Positions 34,870-47,230 of a stretch of 64,000 bases of DNA are shown here, one piece after another. Source of the stretch: Hirundichthys speculiger (lineage: Eukaryota > Chordata > Actinopteri > Beloniformes > Exocoetidae); NCBI GenBank assembly GCA_018398805.1, contig JAGFBZ010002033.1, positions 891,501 through 955,500 of the forward strand, read 5' to 3'. Under the pieces are notes generated by a model. It was not told the origin of the DNA and searched no databases. It saw only the letters and a program-made list of their open reading frames with translations. Every line of letters begins with the position of its first letter. Within the stretch, counting starts at the first letter, position 1. The translations under genes and the position numbers were made by a program.

Positions 34870-35300
34870 ATAGATGCATGTCTGTTGTCTTCCGTGCGGA
34901 GCAGGGGGTGAGGTAGAAACATGTGCAAAAGCTTGATCCCCGTGTCAGGCGACTCCTGTTCAGGCTACAGGTCACCTTAGCGCAGCCCCTCCCTGCTGTG
35001 CATGCAGGACACCTGAGCTGAGGTCCTGACAAACCAGGCTAAGTAAGCCCACTGGGCTGGGGGGAGGGTGTTCAGCCTCATTCCCGCTCCGCTTTATAGA
35101 GGATAAGACAATCTAATGTATAAAATAGCGTACTGGATATCTGCCAGATGCTTGTTGCCGCCACGTGGGAGTGCGGCTAAGTCGTACAAAAAGCAACCCG
35201 CCCCCCACATCCCCCCTCCAGGTAGAAGTATAATTATCTGTCATGCGGTTTCACCGTGAGTGGTGACGTTACCTGGATGAGTCAGATCACTTACTGTAGC
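34870..35300. promoter_or_regulatory. Possible regulatory block (GC-richer, motif cluster)
   Basis: This stretch is GC-richer than its surroundings. It contains CACGTG (E-box) at 35162-35167, TGACGT (CRE-like core) at 35264-35269 and TGAGTCA (AP-1 consensus) at 35278-35284, plus GATA-type words (ggataag near 35101, ttatctgt near 35235). It has no long open frame and no recognised repeat. Motif clusters like this occur by chance, so this is a candidate enhancer or conserved noncoding element only. Confidence 0.2.
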
Positions 35301-37554
35301 TTTCGCAGGAGGTTAGTTTTTCAGTTCACTGCCTTTGGTAGGGTTGCTCTGCCTCTCTTTGTGTTTTGATTGGCTGCAGACCTTTGTGGCTTTAAATGAG
35401 ACCAATGTTTCTTCTTTTTGTTTTTCCATGATCAAAGCAAGTATAAACTGCCAAAAAATGAAAAAAAAAAAACATCTTCACTAATTCCAGGTGGACTGTC
35501 TAATGTAATTTCTTTGCTTGCTTCTTTTAAACGACTTAAAGATCAGGAAAGTGACCAGGAAGTAGCCTGTGTACAGCACATGCAGACTATAAAACATCCA
35601 AACTTGGAAGTGTGTCCCAGTCTAATAGGTGTAAACTGTCTCCTCCTTAAACACCACTGTTTCCACTTCTCTCAGTCTTGATCCATAATTAAACAAGAGT
35701 AGGGGACACTTAATGGCTAGCATATGATGTTGAGACTGTTAAATAATCCCAGCTTGTTATTTTCTGTGATGAAAACCTTCTGCAACTGTGACTTAGGTTC
35801 ACCGATCTTTTCTGTAATTCCTGTAGGGCTTGGCCCAGCTTCCAGGAGGAAGATGCAGTTTAAATACTGATTAGCTTGCTTAGACCGAGCTGATATGTCC
35901 ATGGTCTGCCTCGGAGCATCTCTGTTACACAGCAGGAGCTGTCTGGTCTTTAAAATACTGCTGTGCAGAGAAGAGCAGACTGGGAAAATTTGTGGTTTTT
36001 GGTTTACACTCCAGATAATCCATTACCATACTTTGTCATTTCTGTGCGAAATAACAGTTCTTTCTTTACAGGCTTTATCTCAGTGGCACACTCCCTTGCT
36101 CAGCATTTCCCTCCAGTCTTTTCTGGCAACTCTACACAGGAATTCCTGCATAAATTATCCATCTTTGTCGTCGGTTGTTGTGAAAGCCACATAAAGAGCT
36201 TTGAGGAGGTTTTTATGATGGATTGGAAATGAAAACTGGCTGTGAAGTTGCACAAGAAATCAATATGTGCACCTCAGAGCTCACGATATTGGACGCATTT
36301 CTGATCACATTGTTTTCAAATTTTATTCAAATGTTATTCATTTAGTACCGCACAGTTGGGACACACCGACCGACTCAAAATGAAGAGGAATACAATTTAT
36401 TAGAAAGATGGTTAGTAGGCACACATGTAGCCAAGTCTCTGTCCCTCTTGGACGTCTTTACAGTATCATTTTTGTCTGCAGCTACAGTTTGGTGTGTTAG
36501 CTGAGATTTCCTATTACCAGGGGGCGAATGCACTCCTTTAGACAGTTCAAGAAGAGGTCTCAAATGAAAAACAATCAAAGTCCACAATAGTTCTTCTGTG
36601 GGCTGCAGAGAGACTTGGAAATGAAAAGTCATAACCTTAGTTTTCATAAGCCTGTCAGTTTTACCCACGCGGAGGGAAAGATTAAAAGCCGCTGACAATT
36701 CCAGCACCCGAGTGGACTGGGAGGTATTTTTACACCTTAGTAAATTAATCCATCAATATGTATTAACCCAAGACTTTTATCTGTTTTTCCTCACAATGAG
36801 AAATACTGCTTCTCTTCACTTCAGTCGTATCGCTCTGTTTTCTTTTCCGCTCTGTCTGTGTTCCTCTCCCGTGAGAACATGTCCTCAGCAGTTGTGATGA
36901 AAGAGATCTGCTGCTGGCTGCAGTTTGATTGTCTGGTTGACAGCTGGCCCAAATGTTTATTTTTCTATTTATCTCCAGCACCCTGAACTGACACATACTC
37001 GTCCACTAGCGACATTAGCAGCCCTGGACCAGTGAGGAAGGGGAGAGCTAGCTGGGCAGATGTGTGTTTCACATCAAGGTTCACTTATTTGGAGTTGTTG
37101 GATTTGACACATCTGGAATTCATGGACTCATCAGGCAGGCACACATACATAGTATACTTTAGATACACACTCGATAATACACAGATGAACACCGTTAACC
37201 ATGCTTGCAGGAGGGAAACACTTGGATTGCTAAATCCAGAAGTGTCTTGTTCAGTTTTTATCAGTGTCTCTCAAACTCAGAGCCATTTTCTCATACTCTT
37301 GCACCACAGAGGGGTCTCTGTAGGTCAGCTGCCTCCTCAGATGCAAGTTCATCTTGTGAGTCCATTTAGCTTACTGTGTTTATAATACAAATCCGCAGTG
37401 GGAGCTCAATACATCCAAAGTCAGTACACCTTTCATCACTGAGATTAAAATATGTTATTCAGTCCTCCTCAATAAGGAGTAAAACAGTGTTGCAAAACAT
37501 TTCTGTAGAGAGGGCTTATCATTTTTTCCACTATTCTCTGCTGGAGGGTTTATA

Positions 37555-37990
37555 TTGCTGTATTTTCCTCTTTAAATTCCTCAATGGAGTTCAACTGGAT
37601 CCAAGTCAGGCTGTGCACTTTGCCAGGCCTTAGATTTCACTTTTTACTTCTGCTGAAATTCTAGTGTTTTTGTGAAAGCAGTTTAGATCATTATCATTGT
37701 CAATACCGAAAGTCTTCTTGTCAGCATTTAGTGTGAAATAACAACAGTCAGTCATGGCGTACTCTAATAATTGAATTTCCCTGACACCTTTTGAAAACGT
37801 GCCGCTCCATTTCATCATTCCCCTTCTTGTGTTTCACCGTCTGAATTACACATTCACTGGCTGTCCTGCCTCGATTCAGAACAAATATGCTACGCTACAT
37901 CTGAACTGAACAATTTGATCTTGCTCTCCAAATACTCAACACCTTTCTATAAATGATTCTTAGCCGAGTCTGATGCAGTTTTGTGCCACT
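37555..37990 (-). mobile_element. Tc1/mariner transposon copy D, heavily decayed fragment
   Basis: Only the catalytic half of a transposase is traceable on the minus strand. No terminal repeats were found. The resemblance lies in ordered short motifs across several frames, so the boundaries are approximate. It is a different sub-lineage from copies B/F and E, judged by its 'PDLDPVE'-type block. Confidence 0.6.
37560..37970 (-). pseudogene. Tc1-type transposase catalytic-domain remnant
   Basis: From high to low coordinate on the minus strand: 'ESKIKLFSSDVA' (the DESKIELFG-type block with the first catalytic D apparently lost), then 'MMKWSGTFSKGVREIQLLEYAMT' split as 'MMKWSGTFSKGV' and 'REIQLLEYAMT' (the MMVWGxFSxxGVGxI block) at about 37750-37818. 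Next comes 'DNDLNCFHKNT' (the QxDNDPKHT block with the second D), and in a shifted frame 'AQPDLDPVELH' at about 37580-37612, containing the third residue, E. Stops interrupt every frame. The order and spacing fit a DD34E transposase and nothing else I know. Confidence 0.6.
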
Positions 37991-40900
37991 GAACAACCTT
38001 GATATTATGCTCCCTATGAAGCATTTTCTTTCTCAATTTTTTAGTTATTACTATGTTTTTCTGTTCTGTTTTTCACGTTTGAGAGGACTCACAGATTTTC
38101 CATTTCCTATCGTGACTGGTCTATCTTGTGGAACCATTGTACCGCCGTACAAAGTCACAGTCAGTGATGAGAAATGCTGAGAAAATCCAATGTGGACAAG
38201 GCATTTTATAGCCACGCTTCATCGGAAATATATGATTTGTTTCTGTGATCACAGGTTTTCTAACTTGAGTCAATGGTCAGTGGGCCGACAGCTGTTGGAG
38301 AGTTGAGGTAATCTGAGTACACCATCTGGGCACCCATAATGCACTGCATGTTGTCTTCTTTGTCAGTGTGAAATCACTAGTGCACTCAAATAGCAACTGA
38401 GTGTGGCCATAGGTAATTTGAGACGCAGTCCTTGTTCACTGCCTTTTTTCTCTATTTTAACATGGTTAAAATAAAGCAAAAATTTGCAAATCAAACAGAT
38501 TTAAATGTTAAATACACATTAGAGTTATGGTGATATAATCTGTTTTACAAGCATTAAAAATGTCGAGAGCCAAGCAATGGACAAACTGAGCCGATGAGTG
38601 TTTTAGAGGAGAGGTGAGTGGATCCAAGCTGTTACTTCATTATTATCTCACTGTTTAGCTCATTTAATCTCAACGACACAGATAGTGTTTGTACTAAATT
38701 CTAATGCAATAATTTTTTTGGATAGATATTTAAATAAAATTTAGATAAGAGGCAAAAGGTAATAATTTCCTGGAGGAAAAGTTAAGAGATCAACAAAATC
38801 ATGACGAATTCAAGTCATTGATATCAGCATGAAACTTGGTGCCAATCCATCATGCAAGCAGGACAAGATAAAGAATACCTCTTATCAGATTTAATTTCAG
38901 CCCATCCTTTAATTGTCATAATTCCATATACATTGTCACATTTAAAACTAAAAATGGGCATCAAAGTCAAGTCACTTATTCTCTGGATAACAAACAAAAA
39001 CAAAGATTGACAGGTGTAGTATATATCAATATTTGTGGCAGTTTTTGCAGTGTCTAACTTGTCTGGCCAATGGAGTGCCATTCTGAGAACCAGGTGCATA
39101 AAATCTTCATGTCTGTTGAGAAATTTCAAACCAAAAGCACATGCACACAAACAGAGAGACACAGACTTTCTCTCTGGTTTCACCTCCCCAGGCTAGCATA
39201 CCAACAAACCGTTGTAAAAGCGCAGTCCCTCCTGCACCAGTGCACATCTGCAGCCTGGCAGGGTGCTTCTTCCAGCCCACTTATAGCATTTTATGTCTGT
39301 CCTTCCTAAAGCATTGGAACAGGTTTGTTCCACCGGCTGGAACTGAAGAGAAGGGCAGGTGAGGTTACACGGCCCCCCGACCTCTTAACCTTTGCTGTGT
39401 TAACCTCTGGCACCGGCTATATATTCTTTAGCTGCTACCAGGAAGCAGCATTTGCCCCCGAGAGGGCTTTTTGCTCTGTACATCTGTGCTGACGCTATGA
39501 GTCGGACCGGACATTCCCGAACACCCCTGACCCTGGCAGAAAACGCTCCTCTTGTCTCCGTTTCTCGTCCTTCCTCACCTCTCCATTCAGGCTAACTCTC
39601 TGTTGGCGAGGTTCTCACTAACTGAATCACACCGTCGCCTCAGGGGGAGAAAGACGATCCAGTGGTGAGGATGAACAATCAGTGACAGACTACTTGATCG
39701 GGGAAAGGGAACCTGAAAGAGGGGGGGATAAAATGTTTATTGACATACGTTTTCTGTCTGCCCAGCGATGATGATAAAACTGAGAGCAGAATGGAAAGGA
39801 AAACTTCCTGATATGCCTCTAACTACTAGTCATTTTATCAAAATTACCGTATGATTTTCCTGTTTCTGAAACATCAGTGGAACGAATCCCTACATGAACT
39901 TCTTTGTTACATTGTCTGTATGTGCATCAACATTGTTCCATAAGAGCACCTCGAAAACGGAGTCATTAGTCTGTGGTTTTCTTTGATCCCTAAGATGGTC
40001 TCTTGGTGTTGTTCAGTCAAGAGGACTTCAATCTGCACTGTCTTGTCTCTCAGGGGTCTGTTAAAGACAACAGAGCCTCCTACAAATGTATAGCCGGTCT
40101 GCTCTATGAATAGTATCCATGCTTTTCATTGTAAATTTGGATTTAATCCCTACAGCTGTTGTTTGTGTTCGTTCACACAACACAAGCTCCCACAGCCACC
40201 ACAGGACAGTAAAGCCTGCCACACTATTCCACGGGGGAAATGTGAAGCCATTAAATAGGACCAGATTAATACCAGACATTACTCTTGGAACAAAGAGAAT
40301 TTCTTCATTATTTTACTTTTGTCTCTGCTGAAATATGAATATCAGATGTTCCTCTAATTTATCTTTGCATCTCAAGAACCTTTGGTTGGACCAAGTTACC
40401 TAAAATGTTCATAAATACTTTAATTTGCTTTGTTTACTTAGTGTCAGCTGTCCTTTTGTTGTTTATATGATAAGCTTTGCACTAATACATAGCGGCTGAC
40501 TTCTGCAGTTTCAGGCCACCGGTTTGCCAGAAAGAAATTCTTACATGATGATGTTTTGCAAGAAAGAAATGTAACAGCCTATTCCTTTTCTTTTTTTTCG
40601 ACTTTCTATGTTGTCTTTTAGAGCAGATATTAATCAGATAAGAAATGTGATTGTAAATGACACCCCTAAAGTGCAGGCTAGTGATGCAAAAAAAGAAAAA
40701 AAAAACAGGGTTGTTTGAGTAAGTGATTTGAGAAGGAATATCATTCCTGTGTGTCGCTTTGTGATGTTGGAACTGATGCATGCTCTCTGATCCCTGGTTG
40801 TCCATCTTTGTGAGCAGTTAAAGGTTCTTAGCTGTTCCTAAAACTGCAGTCTTCTGGACAGAGATCTCTGCCACTCTCTAAATCCTCCATTTACCACCAC

Positions 40901-41355
40901 TGTTGCCTTCACGCTACACATTTTTTCCCTTCTTCTTTCAATCTTTGGTATTTTCATCTCTTCATATTTTTCAGGCTTCTCAAGTTCCATCTTCTTGATG
41001 TCTCTTTAGTTGCATTTATCACCACTGGACCCATACACCATACTTCCAGGCTTCTATTAAATCACAACACAGGCCTGTTGCCTCCATTGGGGTAGTGGGT
41101 CTTCTGCTGCCTTCCACCTAGACAGATGCGAGATCAGTCCACAACCCTGTCAATTTCTAAAGTGCCCTTGGACATATCGCTGTCCATGCAAAAAGGGGGT
41201 GACGAGCCAGTATTTTGTTCCAGGTAAAGCATCTGATATAAAGCCTATGTCTAATAAATGTGTAAAAGATGATGTGCTGCAGCAATTCCAAAGGAGTCTT
41301 TGTTGTTTGAGTTTATATAATTATAATGTAAATATTGCTACCCTACCTTTCCCTG
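37991..41355. other. Noncoding DNA, no gene seen
   Basis: Unique-looking sequence with no exon, RNA gene or element recognised. A slightly GC-richer patch lies at about 39360-39660. Two polyA/polyT-rich patches lie near 40600 and 40690. Confidence 0.5.
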
Positions 41356-41420
41356 AAGACAGCTGGGATAGACTCCAGTGGATATAGATCATGGATGGAT
41401 AGATGGATAGATTGATAGAG
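41356..41420 (+). repeat. Teleost dispersed repeat fragment, copy 3, with ATGG/ATAG tail
   Basis: 'acagctgggatagactccag' then 'atcatggatggatagatgga' and degenerate ATAG units. This is the terminal piece of the same dispersed family as at 6758, in the opposite orientation, truncated to the last ~65 bp. It shows directly that the family ends in a tetranucleotide tail. Confidence 0.6.
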
Positions 41421-42757
41421 GGATGTCCTGTGAGACAGGTGCCTGCCTTAACTTCTACCATGGGTAGAAGTTTAATGGAAACATGGTGAGAGGTGATGAA
41501 CAGGTGTGCTTTTATTCTGTTGTTGATCATATTGCACTGCTGGCAGGCCTGGTCTTCACTTTCAAAGGTGTAATAAAATATTTGTACTTGTTTTGAATAA
41601 ATCTGCCTGGCTGCTCACATACTCATATTCCTTCTTTTTCTTTCTATCCTCCTATCCTTTTAGCGTTTCTCTGTTGTTCATGTGTGATGTCCATTTGTTG
41701 TCTACAATTAAACCCAGACAAAGCACATGTTTAAGCAATGAGATCTGCCGCAACTCTGCTCACAACTGAATCCTTTTTTTTTCTTTACAGCACATCCTAG
41801 TAATTTCTCTCTTTTGCTTGTTAATCTTGTGTAATTTCTTTTATGGAGAAGAGCGTCTCTCTTTTCCAGATGCCAAAAACAGCAAGACCTGTACGTCCTA
41901 GAAAAAGGATGTATAGATTGGGCTGGTTTCTATACATTTTAAAGATGAGGAAACCCTTGATCTGATAATTGTATTTTTAAGGGAAAATCACACTGAACAG
42001 GTGTTATACTGACTCATTTAATAAAGGAGAGCTAAAACATATGAACTGGTGCTTTGGTACAGGACAAATACATAAAACCATTGATTTGTAGAGGAAAAAT
42101 TCCTCAGATTCTATTTCCCTATCCTTCTTTATTTTGACCTTGTACTGATGGTTTGCTCTTATCAAACATGAAAGAACTTGGGGAAGTAGTTTGACTCAAG
42201 GTCTCGATGGTCATGGTTGCCATTCATAGAAAACAGAACCAGAAAATGCACCAAAGATAGCATTGTGCTGGCATCTTTGACAGCCAGCTTGCAGTAGAGA
42301 TAATCTAATGCCACCAAGATGTCTGGAATAGCTTCATGAGTTTTCCCAGCAGCATGCCTCTGGTCTGCGAGGCCCAGTCCCTTGGAGAGAAGTTTGGCTG
42401 ATATTCCCCTTCAAAGGAACAATTCTTCCCTCCAGGCTGCATGCAACCTCAGCTTCCCAGCTCTCTTCATCTGATTCCAAGGTATTGTACTGACCGAGGC
42501 AAGGTACGCAGCCTGTACCAGAAGTGCTTTTTGTCTTTAGGGCAAGTTGGGAGAAAGGTAGATAGGAACAAGAGAGACATTGTTAGTGTGACTGATAAAA
42601 CAGAGGTTTGGCTTCCCTCTTCAAAGTTTCCTGGAGGCGGCTCGCTGCAGAATGAATTGATTTGCTCCACAAATTGTGCTCTTTCTTCTGAGTTTTAACA
42701 GTCTTTTCGCAGCTTTATAAGACGCGCATCATTGGGTGTGCTGTAAGCAGAACCTAT
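41421..42757. other. Noncoding DNA, no gene seen
   Basis: Unique-looking sequence. A minus- and plus-strand open region at 42441-42698 shows no recognisable domain. Confidence 0.5.
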
Positions 42758-42882
42758 CATCTATCCATTAACTTTCTGTGCCTACTTCATCCTGTTTAGG
42801 GTTATACGATTCTGAAGTCTTTTCCAGCTGTCATTGGGTGAGAAATGGAGCTCACTCTGGCCAGATCACCAGCCCATCACAG
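42758..42882 (-). repeat. Teleost dispersed repeat fragment, copy 4
   Basis: 'catctatccattaactttct' ... 'ttccagctgtcattgggtga' ... 'ccagatcaccagcccatcac'. The same blocks as the copies at 6758 and 21856, more diverged, fading out after the 'gcccatcaca' block. Confidence 0.5.
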
Positions 42883-43116
42883 TTTATTTGGAATATGTTT
42901 ACTGGTGGCACTCAGCTACAATACAAACATTAAGCAATGATGGAGATGAACCAGACTTGCTCAGAATCAATCACTGGTCATCACCACACAGTGCACATGC
43001 ATCCAATTTCTGTCTGAATTGATTAGAAAAAGATTATCTCATTGCAGTTTTTGTAACACTAGCATCATTCAGTGATGAGGACAGATCAGCGCCTCACCAG
43101 TTCTCCCAGCTGATTG
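42883..43116. other. Noncoding spacer
   Basis: Unique-looking 230-bp spacer between a dispersed repeat fragment and the fold-back element. Confidence 0.45.
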
Positions 43117-43124
43117 GTTTAGAT
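43117..43124. repeat. Left 8-bp target-site duplication of fold-back element
   Basis: GTTTAGAT. It pairs with GTTTGGAT at 43314-43321 (7 of 8 identical). Confidence 0.75.
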
Positions 43125-43313
43125 CAGTGTTCCAAAATTTAGAGCCGAGAGGGCCGCTGCTCTGCATGCTTTAAGATGTTTTCCTGCACCAGCGCCATCA
43201 GTTTGTCATTAAGGTTTTAATGATCCATTCATTTCTATCAGCTGTGTTGGAGCAGGGAAACATCTAACACATGCAGGGCAGCAGCCTGTGAGGGACTGGA
43301 CTGAGGAACACTG
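43125..43313. mobile_element. hAT-type fold-back MITE, 189 bp
   Basis: The ends are perfect 9-bp inverted repeats, CAGTGTTCC and GGAACACTG. The inverted homology continues inward for about 70 bp: the left arm's 'ctgcatgctttaagatgttt' pairs with the right arm's 'aaacatctaacacatgcag', and 'tcctgcacc' with 'ggagcaggga'. A short unique centre with 'atccattcatttctatca' separates the arms. An 8-bp target duplication with one mismatch flanks it. It has no coding capacity. The size, CAGTG ends and 8-bp duplication indicate a hAT-mobilised miniature element. It would form a stem-loop if transcribed. Confidence 0.8.
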
Positions 43314-43321
43314 GTTTGGAT
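43314..43321. repeat. Right 8-bp target-site duplication of fold-back element
   Basis: GTTTGGAT. It pairs with GTTTAGAT at 43117-43124 (one mismatch at position 5). Confidence 0.75.
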
Positions 43322-46300
43322 GTTGGCTCAACAGTATGACATTTTATATAAACTTCATGGGTTTTCAAATTGAAGATCTTTCTGTTTTATTCATCTATTT
43401 TTTGAGGGTTCAATCATGGGAAATGTCTAAAAACATTTCCACTGTTATCGGTTAGCTTCGGTAAATAATGCTCAGCTGATATTTATTCAGCTATAAATGG
43501 ATATTATGCTGAGTGACTTCAACATTTATGTGAAATGGAAGTGAAACCATTAATATAAATCTAATCAGCATTTTTACTGGCTATATTGTTGAAATTGATA
43601 CAATTGTAGACGGTGTGCAAACTGATATCTAGTTCTGATAACATTGTATTAATATAAATTTAGACCTAACAGGATGCGGTTGCTGTTGTTTTTTGTTTTT
43701 CTTCCTGTCCAAAGCAAAGTCCAGCTCATCTCAAGCCTTTTATTCTTCACATTAACCTCTTCTAAAGTATAAAAAACTGTAGTTCTTAACAGCATGAGGT
43801 ATATCACCAAATTCATGAACATTTTCCAATAAATGCCATCATGCTACTCATAAGGGTTTCTGCATTCAATCTTTTGTATTGTAAAACTATATGTACATAT
43901 CAACTAAGTGACAGCAAATTACATTCTTGATTTAGGTTAAACACTGGCATCATGTTCAATAAAAAAAGAGACTAAATGAGCAGAAATGTTTATCTACGTG
44001 GAGAAATTGTCATCCTCCAAGCCTCCAGTATTGCAGGCTGTTTCAGGTTCTCTCTGCTTTGATCACTAAGTTGTTTTCCAGATCTGCGTTCTCCACACAC
44101 ATCTGATCATGCTTGATTTGTCAGAACTGTCAACTTTATTTAAACACTTACATCATCAAGAGTATTTTCCATCCAACATATGGCTTTCTCTACACTGTTA
44201 GAAGTTAACCTGTGGCCTCTGCCACTCATGTTATCCCAAAGGATGTCATAGGTTAAACCATTCAATTTAAAAGTCACTAAAAGATACTAAATGATCCAAT
44301 GATAATTTAGTCATTATTATCATTTATTCTGGCACAGATGATGTGTCTCCTAATCTTTTTGACAGGTAAAGACGCTGCACCATGCCACAACCTGTTGTAA
44401 TGATTTCTTGCTGCAGTTACCCTGATTTAATGTGATCTGTTTACTGTTTACCTGCAACCGGAGAAAATTTGGAATGTGGCCTTTTAGATTTATAATACAT
44501 GTTTCTAAGCTCTTAGGGTGACCTGAACTGACTGATCAGCAAAGAGCAGGAAATAGCTTAGAAAACGGCCGAAACTTAAGAACGCTCAAGGAAACCATTT
44601 GGCCGTGGGAGTGACTGGCCACCATCACTTTAACAGATATGGATACATGACGTGGTGAGGGAACGAGAGTCTGAAAAGCCTTTCCAAAAATACTGAGCAA
44701 GTCATATTCAGCTCCCTGGTTAGTTGGCGTGAGGCGCGGCAGACCGGAGGGCTCCGTCATGCACGTTAGCTGGAGGCCAGCAGAGATCAGAGGCCAGCTT
44801 CCACTCACGCCATCTCAAAGACACTACATATAAACAACAAGAAAGGAAAGGAACAGAAGCACGGGAGAAATCACAAAAACAAAGGAGGAACAGAACTGGA
44901 GGGAAACGATCAGATGATAGAAAGATGCAGACAGGGAGGAGATGAAGAGATGCATCTGAAAGAGGAGAAATAATAATACACATCAATAAACAAAGGCATT
45001 CTGAGCTTGTCTGGGGCTGTTTAGGAAGAACTCCCTTCTGTTTCTTGAAAACCTCTGAAGTAACATATTGTTTATTTGTCTTACTGCGTGTCGCTGTTTA
45101 TTGCAGATGCGATTTTCAAAAAATGTGCTGGCAGAGAATAGAACAATACGCAAAGAAAAAGGCCAGGCTGTTGCCATTACTGGTTATGCCTTGGACTAAC
45201 AGAGGATTGGCCTTCCGCTGCTTGTTTCTGTGCTTTTGTAATACCGCGCTGCGCCTCATTTCACAGTGCTGGTGTTCACCTTTGTGTTTCTGGGTTTTGA
45301 GACGTCCTGGTGTCAAAGTAATCGTTTAATCTCTAACTTAATTTACTTTGTGCCTTTCAACTTCATGATATCTGTGTTTACTCCAGTGATGTCATATCAT
45401 CTTTATCACTGTCTCCTCGAGCGCTTGGGGCCCTGAGTGTGGAGCAACTGAATGGAGTCCTTTCTTCATTTCTGCAAACCTAATTACCACAAGATCTCCT
45501 TCACTTGTGCAGAGAGAATGTTTTGGCCTCCGTTACACATGTCAGCTCTCCTGTTTGCACAAAGATTTCTTTCTCTGGCATCAGGTATAATAATATTATC
45601 TCAGTTGAGTGTCTTTTGTTCATGCGGACTTCAGCATAGGACTGTAGTTAAGTATGTCCAGACTCTGCTCCTACTTAAGGGGTCCAAGCCCCCTCCATGG
45701 GTTAGACTGTACTGCAGGTCAAAATTAACCTATGAACAAAGCAGTGACCTATGACAAATAGAGTGTAATACTACACCTCCCTCTCCGTACTCAGCGTAGC
45801 ACGGTATGACCGGCACGACATGGCCCGCTTCACTAAGATGTTAATGGAGGGGTCAAGGAGGATTAAACTTATCCTGGGGGCAAAGTGAGAGAACTGCAAG
45901 GATGTATCGATGTTACAGCAGAGAAATAGTTTGGGAAATAGCTCTGGAACTGGAAGGGAATTATTTCTGAATTGCATTAAGTGCCATTGCCCTCAGCCAG
46001 AGTGAAGTTGATGATATCGTCCCGCAGTCACATGTGTGATGGTTATTTATACTGCAGCTGCAGGGAGAATGACTTGGAACGGACTGAGAGTGAAATGGTC
46101 ATGAGAGCACCTCAAGGACAGCTGTCTGGTCAGCTGGCTGTACAGTGAGGTTCTAGTTTATGAAATTCAGTTTGATCAGTCTGTTTTGCTTCCTGCTTTT
46201 ATAAAGCTTGTAATTTAGCTCCATGGGCTTTTTGTTGAAGCAACACAAAATATTGTCTTTTATGTTAAAATATCAGCCCTGGTGTAATTTGAAGAAATAT

Positions 46301-46901
46301 TTGATAGTCTTGGCAGTGTTGGCTATCTCTCAAGGTCTCTTGTCCCTACTATCTGCAAAAAACATCTTTGGACTCCTGTTCCAGTCATGTTTTGCAACTA
46401 CAGCTGATCGATTCACGTTTCACAGCGCTATGTTACACAATCAGCAATGACGAAACTAGCTCACAGAGCTACAGTGGACATCATGGCAGTGGCAACTAAG
46501 AGACTCCAAAAAAAAATTAATGAGGGATGGAGAAAATATAAGAGAGTAACTGGAACTAGGAGACCAAATAAATCTCACAGTGTTGAAATAGTGACTTAAC
46601 CTCCACTTCCAGAGGGGACCTGCTGTACTTTGCCAAAGTTCCTCTGTGCTGCTTTAACTTGATTGATTGGCAGTCAAACACAGAGTTACCCCTGACGTAA
46701 ATAAAGCATTGATTTCCCATAGGATCGAATTTCCCATGCTATGATAGTTTTACCTGGTAAAAGGCTACAGTAAAATGAGGTGCATCACAAGCACACAAGG
46801 TACTCCAATACTTCCAGCAAGGCCAAGAAAATCTGCTGGGGGAGGGCTGGTGTTGACTCGGCTCTAATTGGATATACTGTAGTCAGGAGATGACATTGCT
46901 T
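43322..46901. other. Noncoding DNA, no gene seen
   Basis: About 3.6 kb of unique-looking AT-rich sequence. Open stretches near 44536-45329 occur in several frames without recognisable domains. Confidence 0.5.
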
Positions 46902-47230
46902 CAGTGTTGCACCTGAACGCGTTCATTAAACGAAAGTTCACGAACTAGTTCATATTTTGTGTGAACGTGAACTGAACGCGCTCTCTTTCCCCTTGATGAG
47001 CGTCGGGTGTGAATGAGTTCATTTGGGTAATTGTGAAAGATGCTCTTCCAAAGTTCACGCACGGTCAAAACCGTGCCAAGTTTCCAGCGAACCCCATTTA
47101 AAATACACCACAAACGAGCCAAATATGTAATAAGTCATCAAATGTTTAAAACAAGCAGGGAAGAAGATGAAAGCTGCAGTCGCCCAGAGCCGGAGGAGCG
47201 GCCTGATTACCGTGGGGGGGGGGGCATTTG
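46902..47230 (+). mobile_element. hAT-like element, left-end fragment
   Basis: Starts 'cagtgttgcacctgaacgcg', followed by a dense set of inverted 'gttcacg/cgtgaac' and 'gaacgcg/cgcgttc' words ('gaaagttcacgaactagttc', 'gtgtgaacgtgaactgaacg'). Repeated inverted sub-terminal words are typical of transposase-binding ends of hAT elements. Downstream is a short open stretch (47040-47273) without a recognisable domain and a G11 tract at 47214-47224. No right end or 8-bp duplication was found. The only candidate end nearby (47571-47574) fails the duplication test. Confidence 0.45.
47214..47224 (+). repeat. G11 homopolymer
   Basis: Eleven consecutive G at the edge of the hAT-like fragment. Confidence 0.9.

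Larger units (their letters stand above)
31803..37554. other. Noncoding DNA, no gene seen
   Basis: Mainly unique sequence. A splice-acceptor-like pyrimidine tract ending in CAG at about 32168-32188 is followed by an open stretch with no recognisable domain. A GC-richer block at 34870-35300 is listed separately. A short direct duplication is at 33541-33584. Confidence 0.45.
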
